Shown here piece by piece: positions 30,977 to 39,161 of a stretch of 64,000 nt of DNA (positions are counted from its first letter, which is position 1; the number at the start of each line of letters is the position of its first letter). A program made the translations under genes and the position numbers. The stretch spans positions 1 through 64,000 of the forward strand of contig NZ_BOOY01000042.1 in the NCBI RefSeq assembly GCF_016863475.1. The letters run 5' to 3'. The notes beneath the pieces were generated by a model. It was not told the origin of the DNA, did not search any database, and saw only the letters and a program-made list of their open reading frames with translations. This stretch comes from Spirilliplanes yamanashiensis (GTDB taxonomy: Bacteria > Actinomycetota > Actinomycetes > Mycobacteriales > Micromonosporaceae).

Positions 30977-31004
30977 GGTGGCGGGCTGCGGGGACACTGG
31001 CGGG

Positions 31005-31310
31005 ATGAGACGGAACGGGTGGGCCGGGACGGCGCTGCGCTGGGCCGCCGCGGCCGCGGTCGTGACGGCCGCGACGGGCGCCGTCGCCGGATGCTTGGGG
31101 CCGGATGCGATCTGCCGGTCGGGCGAGTACCCGGTCAAGGCGGTGGGGAACACGACCGGCGCCGCGTGCGTGCCGGACGGGGAGGAGCCGCCCGCCGGGT
31201 ACGTGCGGTATCCGGCCGGGAAGGAACCGCGGCACGTCGACGACAAGTGGGACCGCTACTGGCGGACGGTCGTCGTCGACGGCAACGGCGCCGTGGTGAG
31301 CGAGGGCTGA
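31005..31310 (+). CDS. Small lipoprotein
   Basis: 101 aa. Lipobox GAVAGC (Cys near residue 30) after a typical hydrophobic signal (ALRWAAAAAVVTAATG) indicates membrane anchoring outside the cell. The mature part is short and conserved-looking (AICRSGEYPVKAVGNTTGAACV; YVRYPAGKEPRHVDDKWDRY), with two further Cys that may form a disulfide. It resembles small Streptomyces lipoproteins of unknown function. No clear ribosome site precedes ATG 31005; monocistronic between a hairpin and the convergent EamA gene. Confidence 0.8.
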   Translation: MRRNGWAGTALRWAAAAAVVTAATGAVAGCLGPDAICRSGEYPVKAVGNTTGAACVPDGEEPPAGYVRYPAGKEPRHVDDKWDRYWRTVVVDGNGAVVSEG

Positions 31311-31457
31311 CCCGCCGCGCGCCGCGGGTCACACATTCGGAGCCGGCAGCAGGCCGCCGGCGGTGGCGGGAGCCACGGCAGCTGCCGCCAGCACGCCGCC
31401 GGCAGTGAGAGCCACGGCAGACGCCGGCAGATCCGGCGTCCGCGCCGTGCCGGCGGA

Positions 31458-32531
31458 CTACACCACCGTGCCGCCGGTCACGGACGCCAACCGGTCGGGC
31501 CGCGCCGCCGGCTCACCGCCCACGAACACCGCCTTCGGCCCCGGAGCACAGGCAGCCGGAGGCCTCTGCCCCAGCGCCGCGCCAGACGACGGCACGACCG
31601 CCACACCAGACGACGGCATGGCCGCCGCCGCACTCCCGCCCGGCGAAACCGCCGCACCGCCGGACACACCGTCCACAGTGCCCCGCCTGCGGACCGACAC
31701 GTTCTGGCCCAGGATCAGCCCACCCAGCGCCACAACCATCCCCACCACCTGCACCACCGTCAGACTCTGACCCAGCACGACCCACCCGATCACCGTCGCG
31801 ACCAGCGGTGACAGCAACCCGAGCAGGGACACCGACGCCGCCGGCAGGCGTTCCAGCCCGCGGAACCACAGCGTGTAGGCCAGCGCGGTGCCGACGAGGG
31901 ACAGGTACGCGTACCCGGTGAGGTTGGTGGGGGTGAGCATGCGGGGCAGGCCTTCCGCGACCAGGGTCAGCGGCAGCAGCACCAGCCCGCCCGCGGTGAG
32001 CTGCCAGCCGGTGACGGTGAGCAGTGGGGCGGGCCGGCCCCAGCGCTTGGTGAGGACGAGGCCGAACGCCATGGACGCGGTGCCGAGGGTGCCGGCGGCG
32101 ATGCCGATGGGGTCGAGGGTGGCCTGGGCGGTGAGGACGGTGAGGGCGACGCCGGCCGCGCCGGTGAGGCCGGCGAGGACGGTGCGCAGGGCGACGCGTT
32201 CGGTGAGGAGCAGGACGGTCAGGGCGGCGACGACCAGGGGCTGGGCGGCGCCGAGGACGGCGGCGACGCCGCCGGGGAGGCGGTACGCGGCGACGAACAG
32301 CAGGGCGAAGAAGGCGCCGATGTTGAGGGTGCCGAGGACGGCGGCGCGCCACCACCAGTCGCCCGTCGGGAGGCGGCGGGTGATGGCGAGGAGGAGCAGG
32401 CCGGCGGGGAGGGCGCGCAGGGTGCCGGCGAGGAGGGGGCGGTCGGGCGGGAGGAGTTCGGTGGTGACCGCGTACGTGCTGCCCCAGACGGCGGGGGTGA
32501 CGGCGGTGACCAGCAGGACCGTGGACCGCAT
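31458..32531 (-). CDS. EamA-family (DMT) transporter
   Basis: 357 aa from ATG 32531 with GGAG 6 nt upstream. Ten hydrophobic helices form two EamA repeats (first from TAVTPAVWGSTYAVTTELL, second from GIAAGTLGTASMAFGLVLTKRWG), as in YdcZ/RhaT-like drug/metabolite exporters. The last about 75 residues form an unusual Ala/Gly/Pro/Ser-rich cytoplasmic tail beyond the normal family length of about 290-300. Divergent from a MarR gene with shared operators, so it is probably derepressed by that regulator's ligand. Substrate unknown. Confidence 0.9.
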   Translation of the reverse strand: MRSTVLLVTAVTPAVWGSTYAVTTELLPPDRPLLAGTLRALPAGLLLLAITRRLPTGDWWWRAAVLGTLNIGAFFALLFVAAYRLPGGVAAVLGAAQPLVVAALTVLLLTERVALRTVLAGLTGAAGVALTVLTAQATLDPIGIAAGTLGTASMAFGLVLTKRWGRPAPLLTVTGWQLTAGGLVLLPLTLVAEGLPRMLTPTNLTGYAYLSLVGTALAYTLWFRGLERLPAASVSLLGLLSPLVATVIGWVVLGQSLTVVQVVGMVVALGGLILGQNVSVRRRGTVDGVSGGAAVSPGGSAAAAMPSSGVAVVPSSGAALGQRPPAACAPGPKAVFVGGEPAARPDRLASVTGGTVV

Positions 32532-32553
32532 GAGAAACTCCTTCGACGGAAAG

Positions 32554-32617
32554 TATCTCGACGTAAAGAGAGTCTCTCCGCGATGCCTCCTTGTCAAGAA
32601 GCTTGATGTCGAGAGAA
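32554..32617. promoter_or_regulatory. MarR-type operators between divergent EamA and MarR genes
   Basis: Two copies of one motif face each other: TATCTCGACGTAAAG (32554-32568, plus) and TTCTCTCGACATCAAG (32617-32602, read on minus). Each is an imperfect palindrome around CTCGA/TTGA arms. Between them a separate perfect palindrome TCAAG-AAG-CTTGA lies at 32594-32606. The arrangement fits a MarR dimer binding twice to repress both genes. Confidence 0.6.
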
Positions 32618-32624
32618 TGGGCGC

Positions 32625-33116
32625 ATGGCACACGACGGCGTCGACCTGATCGTCGAGCAGTGGAGGCGCGAGCGGCCCGACCTGGACACCACCGCGATGG
32701 CCGTCTTCGGCCGGATCTACCGGCTGGCGAAGCTCGCCGGGGACGTGGTCGAGCGGGCCTACGCCGAGTTCGGCATCGGGCGGCCCGAGTTCGACGTGCT
32801 GGCCACGCTGCGGCGGTCCGGGGCGCCGTTCCAGCTGTCGCCCGGGGCCCTCGCCGCCTCCATGATGCTCAGCTCCGGCGGCACCACCGCGCGGCTCGAC
32901 CGGCTGGAGAAGGCCGGGCTGGTGCGGCGCTCGCCCGACCCGCAGGACCGGCGCGGGGTGCTCGTCAGCCTCACCGACGCGGGGCGGCAGCTGATCGACC
33001 AGGCGGTCGGCGCGGGGCTCGGGCGGCAGCAGGAGCTGCTCGCCCACCTGCCGAAGGACCGGCAACGGCAGCTCGGCGACCTGCTCCGCGAGGTCCTCAC
33101 CCAGCTGGAGGGGTAG
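32625..33116 (+). CDS. MarR-family transcriptional regulator
   Basis: 163 aa. Winged-helix core from about residue 40: EFDVLATLRRSGAPFQLSPGALAASMMLSSGGTTARLDRLEKAGLV (helices 2-4), wing RSPDPQDRRGVLVSLTDAGR, and flanking dimerisation helices. Standard family length. Divergent from the EamA exporter, which it most likely controls along with itself. Stop codon lies 5 bp from the stop of the convergent pseudopilin gene. No strong ribosome site before ATG 32625. Confidence 0.93.
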   Translation: MAHDGVDLIVEQWRRERPDLDTTAMAVFGRIYRLAKLAGDVVERAYAEFGIGRPEFDVLATLRRSGAPFQLSPGALAASMMLSSGGTTARLDRLEKAGLVRRSPDPQDRRGVLVSLTDAGRQLIDQAVGAGLGRQQELLAHLPKDRQRQLGDLLREVLTQLEG

Positions 33117-33121
33117 CCGGC

Positions 33122-33730
33122 TCAGAGGCCGAAGGTGGGGTCCGCCGAGCCGGGGGCGCGCAGCATCGCCGTCACCTGCGCGCACGTGCCGCCCGGGCAG
33201 TCCCGCGACGGCCAGGTCACCGCCACCACCACCCGGTACAGGTGGACGCGGCCGGCCCGCTGGTCCGCCGGCACGACCACGCAGTCGCCGCCGGACGCCG
33301 GTCGCCAGCACTCGCCGACGTACCAGGACTGCCGGAACTTCGTCGGGGCGCCGCCCACCAGCACCGGCTGCGGGCTCGTGGGCAGGGACAGCGCCGCCGC
33401 CGGGCCGCCGGTCGCCGCCGGGTCCTGCCAGACCAGGGCCGTCTTCGCCGGGTCCAGGTACGCGTCCACGCCGGGCGCCCGCACCTGCTGGCGGACGGCC
33501 TGCTCGGTGCGGCCCGCCAGCAGCGCCGCGCCGGTCAGCAGGCTCACCCGCTCCATGCCGCTCACCGCCAGCTGCGTGGCCGCCTGCGCGTCGGCCTGCC
33601 GCCGGGTGGCGGCCGTGGAGGCCAGGTAGAACAGGGTCAGCGCGGCCAGCACGGTGGCCAGGATGCCCAGCGAAACCAGGGTCTCCAGCAGGGTGTGGCC
33701 GTCGTCGTCGCGGCCCGGCCGGGCCCTCAC
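33122..33730 (-). CDS. Pseudopilin-like protein, cassette A gene 3
   Basis: 202 aa from GTG 33730, overlapping the previous stop by 4 bp. N-terminus has a prepilin peptidase motif: short charged leader ending DDDG, then HTLLETLVSLGILATVLAAL with Glu at +5. The remainder is an exported domain with four conserved Cys (GECWRPASGGDCVVVP; RDCPGGTC). It is about half identical by eye to cassette B gene 3 (55146), including GGAPTKF, WYVG-x-CW and GGDCVVVPA-x-QR. Likely a minor pilin or pseudopilin displayed on the cell surface. Assembly machinery is not in the window. Confidence 0.8.
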   Translation of the reverse strand: MRARPGRDDDGHTLLETLVSLGILATVLAALTLFYLASTAATRRQADAQAATQLAVSGMERVSLLTGAALLAGRTEQAVRQQVRAPGVDAYLDPAKTALVWQDPAATGGPAAALSLPTSPQPVLVGGAPTKFRQSWYVGECWRPASGGDCVVVPADQRAGRVHLYRVVVAVTWPSRDCPGGTCAQVTAMLRAPGSADPTFGL

Positions 33731-35220
33731 CGCTCGCCGATCCCGGCGAACCGGGGCGCGGACGACTCCGGCTCGGCGTTCCACTTCTGCCGGTGGTCGC
33801 CGCCGCACGGGGCGATGCCGGCCTTGTCGGCCGTGCCGTCCCAGATCGGCTCGACCGGCGTCAGGCACCAGCCCGCCCACGGGCCGGTCCCCTCGATCCG
33901 GTACGCCTCGTCGTACGTCGAGGTGTCCGCCCCGCGCACCAGCCACGTCATGTCGGCGCCCGGGAACGCCGGCGTGCACGGCCGCGCGTCCGCCGCGAGC
34001 ACGCCGCCCTGCAGCGGCGGCAGGGTCAGGCAGTACGGGCCCTTCGGGGTGTCCGACCACAGCGGCCCGGTGCCGTCGGCCGGCAGCTGCCACTGCTGGT
34101 TCCAGTCCCGCACCGTCGGGTCCGGCGTCTGCTTGCACGGGAACAGCACCTCGAACGGCAGGTCCGGGTCCTCCAGCTGCACGTCCAGGCAGCGCCCGTA
34201 CTTGCCGAAGTTGACCAGCTGCCTCGTGACCGGCAGCACCGCCGCGGCCGCGCCCACCTCCGGCGCCGGGTCCCACGTGTGGTGCGGGCCCTTGAGGCGC
34301 TCGTTGCACCGGTACGTGCCGAGGCCCAGGCTGTCGGCCATGTCGTTCAGCACCAGCCGGGTGCCCGCGGCGTTGCCCTGCTCCCGGGCGAAGCACTTGT
34401 CGTTGGTGGTGACGCCGTCGTCGGTGCCCACGTACGAGGCCGCGAAGTTGAAGCTCCACTGCTGCCGGGGCAGCGTCGTCGCGCCGCACGCCTGGAGCGT
34501 CACGACGTTGCCCACCGCCTGCGGCCAGCCCGCGTCCAGGCACAGGTCCGCGCCGACCAGCGACAGCGTCACGTTCGGCTGGTAGGCGAACGTCTGCCGG
34601 GCCACGGGCCCGCCGTCCGGGTCCGTCGCGCACGGCTGCATCCGGACCACCGTGCCCGCCATCGGCGCCGGGCCCGCGTCGAGGCACAGGCCGACCCCGG
34701 CGAGGCCGCGGATGTCGCCGCCGCTGACGTTGCCGCTCATCGCCGTCTTGAACCGGTACGTGCCGTACAGCCGCCGCCGGTGCGTGCCGCCGGGAGCGAT
34801 GCCGGTGGCCTCCACGTACGCGAACCGCGGCACCGCACCCAGCAGCGCCGCGCACGGCCGCCCGGCCGCGCGCGCCCACGCCGCGTCGTGGCCCGTCGGG
34901 TCCTGCGTCAGGTACGTGATCGTCGCCTCGTACCGCACGTCGCCGCCCACCACCGACCCGGTGAGCTGCGGCACCCCGGCCGGGCCGCACGGCAGGCCGT
35001 CGACCAGCCCGACGCCGTCGGCGTCCTGCGCGGCGCGGATCCCGGCCAGCGCGTCGTCCAGCCCGCTGCGGGCGGCGAGCAGCGCCGCCGCCCGGCCGCG
35101 CTCCGTGCGGGTCGTCGAGATCGACTGCAGCACGGTCGTGGACAGCAGCAGGCTGATGCCCACCCCGACGACGGTCAGCAGCATCGCCAGGGGCATCGAG
35201 CCGCGGTCCGTGGCCCTCAC
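33727..35220 (-). CDS. Membrane-anchored ricin-trefoil protein (PilX-like N-terminus), cassette A gene 2
   Basis: 497 aa from GTG 35220, overlapping the previous stop (GTGA). Residues 8-40 form one membrane helix preceded by the conserved motif RGSMPLAML; the helix and following AAALLAARSGLDDAL resemble PilX-type minor pilins. The exported part has repeated ricin-type beta-trefoil signatures: LCLDAG, QxW motifs (PRQQWSF, NQQWQLP, RQKWNAE) and paired Cys. The C-terminal DEAYRIEGTGPWAGWCL is shared with the cassette B counterpart. Probable surface lectin carried by a pilus-like structure. Ligand unknown. Confidence 0.8.
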   Translation of the reverse strand: MRATDRGSMPLAMLLTVVGVGISLLLSTTVLQSISTTRTERGRAAALLAARSGLDDALAGIRAAQDADGVGLVDGLPCGPAGVPQLTGSVVGGDVRYEATITYLTQDPTGHDAAWARAAGRPCAALLGAVPRFAYVEATGIAPGGTHRRRLYGTYRFKTAMSGNVSGGDIRGLAGVGLCLDAGPAPMAGTVVRMQPCATDPDGGPVARQTFAYQPNVTLSLVGADLCLDAGWPQAVGNVVTLQACGATTLPRQQWSFNFAASYVGTDDGVTTNDKCFAREQGNAAGTRLVLNDMADSLGLGTYRCNERLKGPHHTWDPAPEVGAAAAVLPVTRQLVNFGKYGRCLDVQLEDPDLPFEVLFPCKQTPDPTVRDWNQQWQLPADGTGPLWSDTPKGPYCLTLPPLQGGVLAADARPCTPAFPGADMTWLVRGADTSTYDEAYRIEGTGPWAGWCLTPVEPIWDGTADKAGIAPCGGDHRQKWNAEPESSAPRFAGIGER

Positions 35221-35867
35221 GAGCGCACCAGGTCGCCGCACACGTCGTCGCCGGTGCCGGCGGACGTGTTCAGCGCCGTGAACGTGAACGCGGCCGGCCG
35301 GCTCGCCGGGGCCCCGCGGGATCCGGCGGCCAGGGTGAGCGTCACGGTGAGCTGCTGGTGCCGGGCCCCGCCGGCCGTCGCCGGGGTGCGCGCGAAGTCC
35401 CGCGGCCCGGACAGGAACGACGCCAGCGTGCGCCACGACCCGACCGGCCCGCCGCCGCGCCGGCCGCGGCTCTCCAGCCGGCCCGTGGCGTCCGCCATCC
35501 GCAGCTGGGTGCACGACGGCACGCCGGCCGTGGTGGCCGAGTACTCCACGTACCAGGCGCCGGCGGCCCGGCCGGGAGGGCTGATGCCGTCCGCGTACCG
35601 GATCTCGCGGTCGAGGCGCTGGAACGCGGCGTGCAGCTGCGCTTGCGCGACCGCCAGCCGCTCGTTGCTGTCGGCGCTCGCCCGCATCTGCAGCATCCCA
35701 CCGGTGAACAGGGCCCCCACCAGGCTCACCACCACCAGCACGACGACGAGCTCGACGAGGGCCGCACCCTCGTCGTCGCGCGGCGGGCGCGACGGGGCGG
35801 GCGCCGCCGGAACCCGCTGAGCCCGTCGCCTCACGTCCGGTACTTCGGCCGTGGTGGCCCCGGCCAT
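35217..35867 (-). CDS. Pseudopilin-like protein, cassette A gene 1
   Basis: About 216 aa from ATG 35867 (a TTG at 35873 and a GTG at 35834 are also in frame; no strong ribosome site decides). A charged leader ends RDDEG, followed by AALVELVVVLVVVSLVGALF with Glu at the +5 region, a prepilin-type N-terminus. The exported domain shares FQRLDREIRYA-x-GI, WRTLAS, HQQLTV and FTALNT with cassette B gene 1. Ten bp after the GAF histidine kinase stop, so the two may be co-transcribed. Confidence 0.78.
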   Translation of the reverse strand: MAGATTAEVPDVRRRAQRVPAAPAPSRPPRDDEGAALVELVVVLVVVSLVGALFTGGMLQMRASADSNERLAVAQAQLHAAFQRLDREIRYADGISPPGRAAGAWYVEYSATTAGVPSCTQLRMADATGRLESRGRRGGGPVGSWRTLASFLSGPRDFARTPATAGGARHQQLTVTLTLAAGSRGAPASRPAAFTFTALNTSAGTGDDVCGDLVRS

Positions 35868-35877
35868 GAGCAATCGG

Positions 35878-37095
35878 TCAGGGGTGGCGCGGCAGGCACA
35901 TCCGGACGGTGGTGCCGACGCCCGGGGCGCTGTCGACGTCGATGGTGCCGCCGTGGGCGTCGACGATGCCCCGGACCGTGGTCAGGCCGAGCCCCAGGCC
36001 CTGCGCGACCAGGTCGTACGCGGCGGGCGCGCGCTGGAACGGCTCGAACAGCCGGGGCAGCAGCGGGGGCGGGATGCCGATGCCCTGGTCGGCGACGCGG
36101 ATCCGGGCGACCGTCCCGTCGCTGCCGTCGACGGTGACCACCACCTCGCCGCCGCCGACGGTGAACGTGATCGCGTTCACCACGAGGTGCCGCAAGGCCT
36201 GGAGCAGCCGGTTCTCGTCGGCGGTCAGCGGCACCGGGGCGGCGCCGGTCACGGCGTGCACCGGGACGCCGCGGCGGGCTGCGAGCGGCTCGCAGGCGGC
36301 GACGGCCCGCCGGACTACGGCGGCGAGGTCGGTCGGGGCCGGCGTGAGGCGCACGCCGCCCTGGTCGAGCTGCGCCACCAGCGACACGTCGTCGGTGAGG
36401 TGGCGCAGCCGGTCGGCGTTGCGGCGCATCACGCCGAGGTGCTTGGCGACCACCTCGGGGGTCAGGTCGTCGAGCGAGTCGAGGAGGACCTCCAGGCGCC
36501 CGGACAGCGACGACAGCGGGGTGCGCAGCTCGTGGTCGACGGTGGCCAGGAACGTGGCCTTCAGCCGTTCCAGCTCGTGCAGGCGCTCCTCGGCGGCGCG
36601 GGCGCGGCCCTCCTGCCGGCGCCGGTCGAGCAGGCTGCCGGCGTGGTCGGCCAGCAGCCGCAGGGTGCGGCGCTCGCGGGGGCCCAGCGTGCGCGGTTCC
36701 TCGCCGACGACGCACACGCTGCCCACGGCGTGGCCGTCCTGGAGGACGACCGGCGCGCCCGCGTAGTGGCGGATGCCGCTCGCGGTCAGCAGCGGGTTGC
36801 CGGCGGACCGCGGGTCGGCGGCGGTGTCGGGCACCTCCAGCAGCCCCGGGACGGTGATCGTGTGGGCGCACATGGCCAGGTCGCGCGGGGTCTCGCTGAC
36901 CCGGGTGCCGATCCGCGCCTTGAACCACTGCCGGTGTGCGTCGATGAGGGTGACGAGCGAGACGGGCGCCGCACAGGTCTCGGCGGCCACCCCGGCGATC
37001 TCGTCGAACGCCGGTTCGGCCGGGGTGTCGAGCACGGCGGCCTCCGCGAGCGCGGCGAGCCGGCCGGGCTCGTCGTGGGGCAGGGGCGCCTTCAT
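35878..37095 (-). CDS. GAF-domain histidine kinase
   Basis: 405 aa, cytosolic. Residues about 20-165 form a GAF domain (VSLVTLIDAHRQWFKARIG, ICH-type segment AMCAHTI, GSVCVVGEEPRTLG). HisKA has FLATVDHELRTPLSSL; HATPase_c follows (NRLLQALRHLVVNAI, DQGIGIPPPLL, GLGLGLTTVRGIV, GVGTTVRM). This GAF type is seen in actinobacterial redox, light or small-molecule kinases. No response regulator is adjacent. GGAGGGAGG lies about 12 nt before ATG 37095. Position just before pseudopilin cassette A suggests it might control or sense through it, which is only inference. Confidence 0.9.
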   Translation of the reverse strand: MKAPLPHDEPGRLAALAEAAVLDTPAEPAFDEIAGVAAETCAAPVSLVTLIDAHRQWFKARIGTRVSETPRDLAMCAHTITVPGLLEVPDTAADPRSAGNPLLTASGIRHYAGAPVVLQDGHAVGSVCVVGEEPRTLGPRERRTLRLLADHAGSLLDRRRQEGRARAAEERLHELERLKATFLATVDHELRTPLSSLSGRLEVLLDSLDDLTPEVVAKHLGVMRRNADRLRHLTDDVSLVAQLDQGGVRLTPAPTDLAAVVRRAVAACEPLAARRGVPVHAVTGAAPVPLTADENRLLQALRHLVVNAITFTVGGGEVVVTVDGSDGTVARIRVADQGIGIPPPLLPRLFEPFQRAPAAYDLVAQGLGLGLTTVRGIVDAHGGTIDVDSAPGVGTTVRMCLPRHP

Positions 37096-37194
37096 CGTGC
37101 CCGGGCCTCCCTCCGCCGGCACCCGGCGACGTCGGTCAGACTTTACTGCTTTTGCGCTGCTAGAAGGTGGTTTAGGCGGACTGCGCCGGCCGAC

Positions 37195-37207
37195 TACCCT
37201 GACCCGC
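37195..37207 (+). promoter_or_regulatory. Putative leaderless promoter (-10 plus 7 nt) of the MDMPI-like gene
   Basis: TACCCT (37195-37200) is followed by 7 nt and ATG 37208, with no ribosome site. Same geometry as at 22084 and 37868. Confidence 0.5.
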
Positions 37208-37816
37208 ATGACGTTCTCCTGGGACGACTCCCGCCGGGCGTTCGCCGCCGCCGCCGTCGCCTTCGTCGGCGTGACCTCCCGGGCCGCCGGCCGGTGGGAC
37301 GAGCCGGGCCTGGGCGAGTGGGACGTCCGCGCCCTCGTGGGCCACACCAGCCGGTCGCTGCTGACCGTCGAGGAGTACCTCGGCCGGCCGGCCGCGTCGG
37401 CGGAGCTGGCCTCGGCGGCCGACTACGTGCGCGCCACCCGGGCGATCGCCGCCGGTCCGGACGTCGCGCCGCGCGGCGTCGCCGCCGGCAAGGCGCTGGG
37501 CGACGACCCGGCGGCCGCGGTGGCGGAGATCGCCGGCCGGGTCCTGCCCCTGGTCGACGCCTGCGACGGCACGGAGCTGCTGACCACGATCGCGGGCGGC
37601 ATGCGGCTCGTCGACTACCTGCCGACCCGCGTCTTCGAGCTGGCCGTGCACACCGCCGACCTGGCGGCTGCGCTCGGCACACCGGCGGAACTGCCGCCGG
37701 ACGCGGCGACGCAGGCGCTGCACCTGGTCACGGAACTGGCGGTCGCCGACGGGCGGGCGGCCCCGCTGCTGCTGGCGGCCACCGGACGCCCCGCGGGCCG
37801 GTTCACGGTGCTCTGA
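37208..37816 (+). CDS. Mycothiol-dependent maleylpyruvate isomerase-like (DinB/MDMPI) protein
   Basis: 202 aa. The N-terminal helical bundle (WDDSRRAFAAAAVAFVGV; GLGEWDVRALVGHTSRSLLTVEEYL) contains the His of the MDMPI_N metal site in LVGHTSRS. VFELAVHTADLAAALG carries a further conserved His. Typical of actinobacterial DinB-superfamily enzymes that use mycothiol, here of unknown substrate. Divergent from the GAF kinase with a 112-bp gap. Leaderless start predicted. Confidence 0.85.
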   Translation: MTFSWDDSRRAFAAAAVAFVGVTSRAAGRWDEPGLGEWDVRALVGHTSRSLLTVEEYLGRPAASAELASAADYVRATRAIAAGPDVAPRGVAAGKALGDDPAAAVAEIAGRVLPLVDACDGTELLTTIAGGMRLVDYLPTRVFELAVHTADLAAALGTPAELPPDAATQALHLVTELAVADGRAAPLLLAATGRPAGRFTVL

Positions 37817-37867
37817 GCCGGCGCGACCCGCCCGGCGCAGCACCACAAAACGGGCCCCGCATCGACG

Positions 37868-37880
37868 TAGGGTGTCCGCC
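37868..37880 (+). promoter_or_regulatory. Putative leaderless promoter of the FMN reductase gene
   Basis: TAGGGT (37868-37873), then 7 nt, then ATG 37881. No Shine-Dalgarno sequence is present. Confidence 0.5.
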
Positions 37881-38501
37881 ATGACGCGCATCGTGCTGAT
37901 TTCGGGCAGCACCCGCGACGGCTCACTGCACACCGCCGCCCTGCGCACCGCCGCCCGCCACGCGCCGCCGGACGTCGCCACGATCCTGTACGACGGGCTG
38001 CGCACCCTGCCCGCGTACGTGCCCGGCGCGACCAGCCCGTCCGCCGCCGTGATGCTGCTGAAGCACTGCGTCGAGACGTCCCACGCCCTGCTGTTCGCCA
38101 CCCCCGAGTACGCCGGTTCGCTGCCCGGCTCGCTGAAGAACCTGCTCGACTGGCTCGTCGACGCCCGCGCGCTGGACGGCAAGCCGGCGGCGTGGCTGTC
38201 GGTGTCCCCGCCCGGCCGCGACGACGGCGCCCGCGCCACCCTGGAGACCGCCCTCGACCACGGCAACGCCCAGCTCCTGCGGTCCGCCTGCATCCGGGTG
38301 CCGCTCGGGCCGGGCGCCGTCGACGGGCAGGGCCTGATCGGCGACCCGCAGCTGCACCGGGCGCTGCAGGACATGCTGCCCGCGCTGGCCCGCTCGGCCG
38401 CTCCCCCGCACCAGCGGCAGGAACCGTCCTGGCAGGCGTACTCCAGCGTCTACCCGATGGTGATGCGCCGGCCGCCGGAGGGCCGGCACCACCGCCGCTG
38501 A
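37881..38501 (+). CDS. NADPH-dependent FMN reductase family protein
   Basis: 206 aa. Flavodoxin-like fold: LISGSTRDGSLHTAALRTA (phosphate-binding loop with SGSTR), FATPEYAGSLPGSLKNLLDWL (the PEY-x-GS-x-PG-x-LKN motif of this family). Reduces FMN, quinones or azo compounds with NAD(P)H in the cytosol. Follows the MDMPI-like gene after 64 bp but has its own predicted promoter. The C-terminal 30 residues (SYWQAYSS-like Trp/Tyr then basic tail) are family-atypical. Confidence 0.9.
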   Translation: MTRIVLISGSTRDGSLHTAALRTAARHAPPDVATILYDGLRTLPAYVPGATSPSAAVMLLKHCVETSHALLFATPEYAGSLPGSLKNLLDWLVDARALDGKPAAWLSVSPPGRDDGARATLETALDHGNAQLLRSACIRVPLGPGAVDGQGLIGDPQLHRALQDMLPALARSAAPPHQRQEPSWQAYSSVYPMVMRRPPEGRHHRR

Positions 38502-38628
38502 CGCCGCGCCGGACCCAGCCGCCGTCCGATGTGCTCCGAATCATCGGTGTCGTTCGTTGAACGGGCCGCCGGCGGGGCACACCACCGGGGGTACGCGCGA
38601 CGATCCCGAGCACAGGTGGGTGGTGACC

Positions 38629-38934
38629 ATGCCGAAACGCCCCGACGAGTGGCCCCCCGGACGTCCCGATCACGGGTCCGCCGCGGCGCCGCTGAGCGAC
38701 CGGGGCGTGCAGCGCCTGGTCGTCGGCCGGCTCACGGAGCACGCCCATACCGCGCTGGCGGACATCCGCGTCGAGGTGCAGAACCGGGTCGTCATCCTCG
38801 AGGGGACGGTGCGGTCGGCGCCGGTGCGGCTGCTCGCCCACCAGCTGGCCTGGAACACCACCGGCGTCTTCGACGTGAGCAACCGCCTGGCCGTCGCCGG
38901 CGAGGAGACCCCCCGCAACGACCTCGCGCCCTGA
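38629..38934 (+). CDS. BON-domain protein
   Basis: 101 aa from ATG 38629 (GTG 38620 or 38623 also possible; AGGTGG precedes them). Residues about 25-90 form a BON domain: LTEHAHTALADIRVEVQNRVVILEGTVRSAPVRLLAHQLAWNT with the conserved Gly and the beta hairpin. No signal peptide, so cytosolic; BON domains bind phospholipids or oligomerise and are often stress-linked. Stand-alone gene. Confidence 0.8.
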   Translation: MPKRPDEWPPGRPDHGSAAAPLSDRGVQRLVVGRLTEHAHTALADIRVEVQNRVVILEGTVRSAPVRLLAHQLAWNTTGVFDVSNRLAVAGEETPRNDLAP

Positions 38935-39017
38935 GCCCCCGCCCCGCCCCGTTCCCCGGTTGACGCCCGCCCGGCGCCGCCCCGGGTGAGGATCGGCGTG
39001 GGAAGAAATTCCCGGCC

Positions 39018-39030
39018 GATGTGTCACATC
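39018..39030 (+). promoter_or_regulatory. Perfect palindrome upstream of the ECF sigma gene
   Basis: GATGTGTCACATC is a perfect 6-1-6 inverted repeat about 130 bp before GTG 39162. It recalls half-sites of CRP/FNR-type boxes but with a much shorter centre. A regulator is likely, its identity open. A nearby GGAAGAAATTCC (39001-39012) is also palindromic. Confidence 0.4.
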
Positions 39031-39161
39031 CGCGGCGCCGGTGGTGCTTACCGGGTGTGGAGCATGACGTGGAACTTGTGCGGGGCCGGGCCGCCTGGTC
39101 GGTCCTGTCCCCCGGCGGCCGCGGGCTGCCCTCCGGGCGGGCCGGGCGGAAGGGCGAGGCC

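Noticed and set aside
33122-35867. Complete type II/IV secretion locus
   Set aside because: No ATPase, platform protein, peptidase or secretin is in the window; only pseudopilin-like proteins are present.
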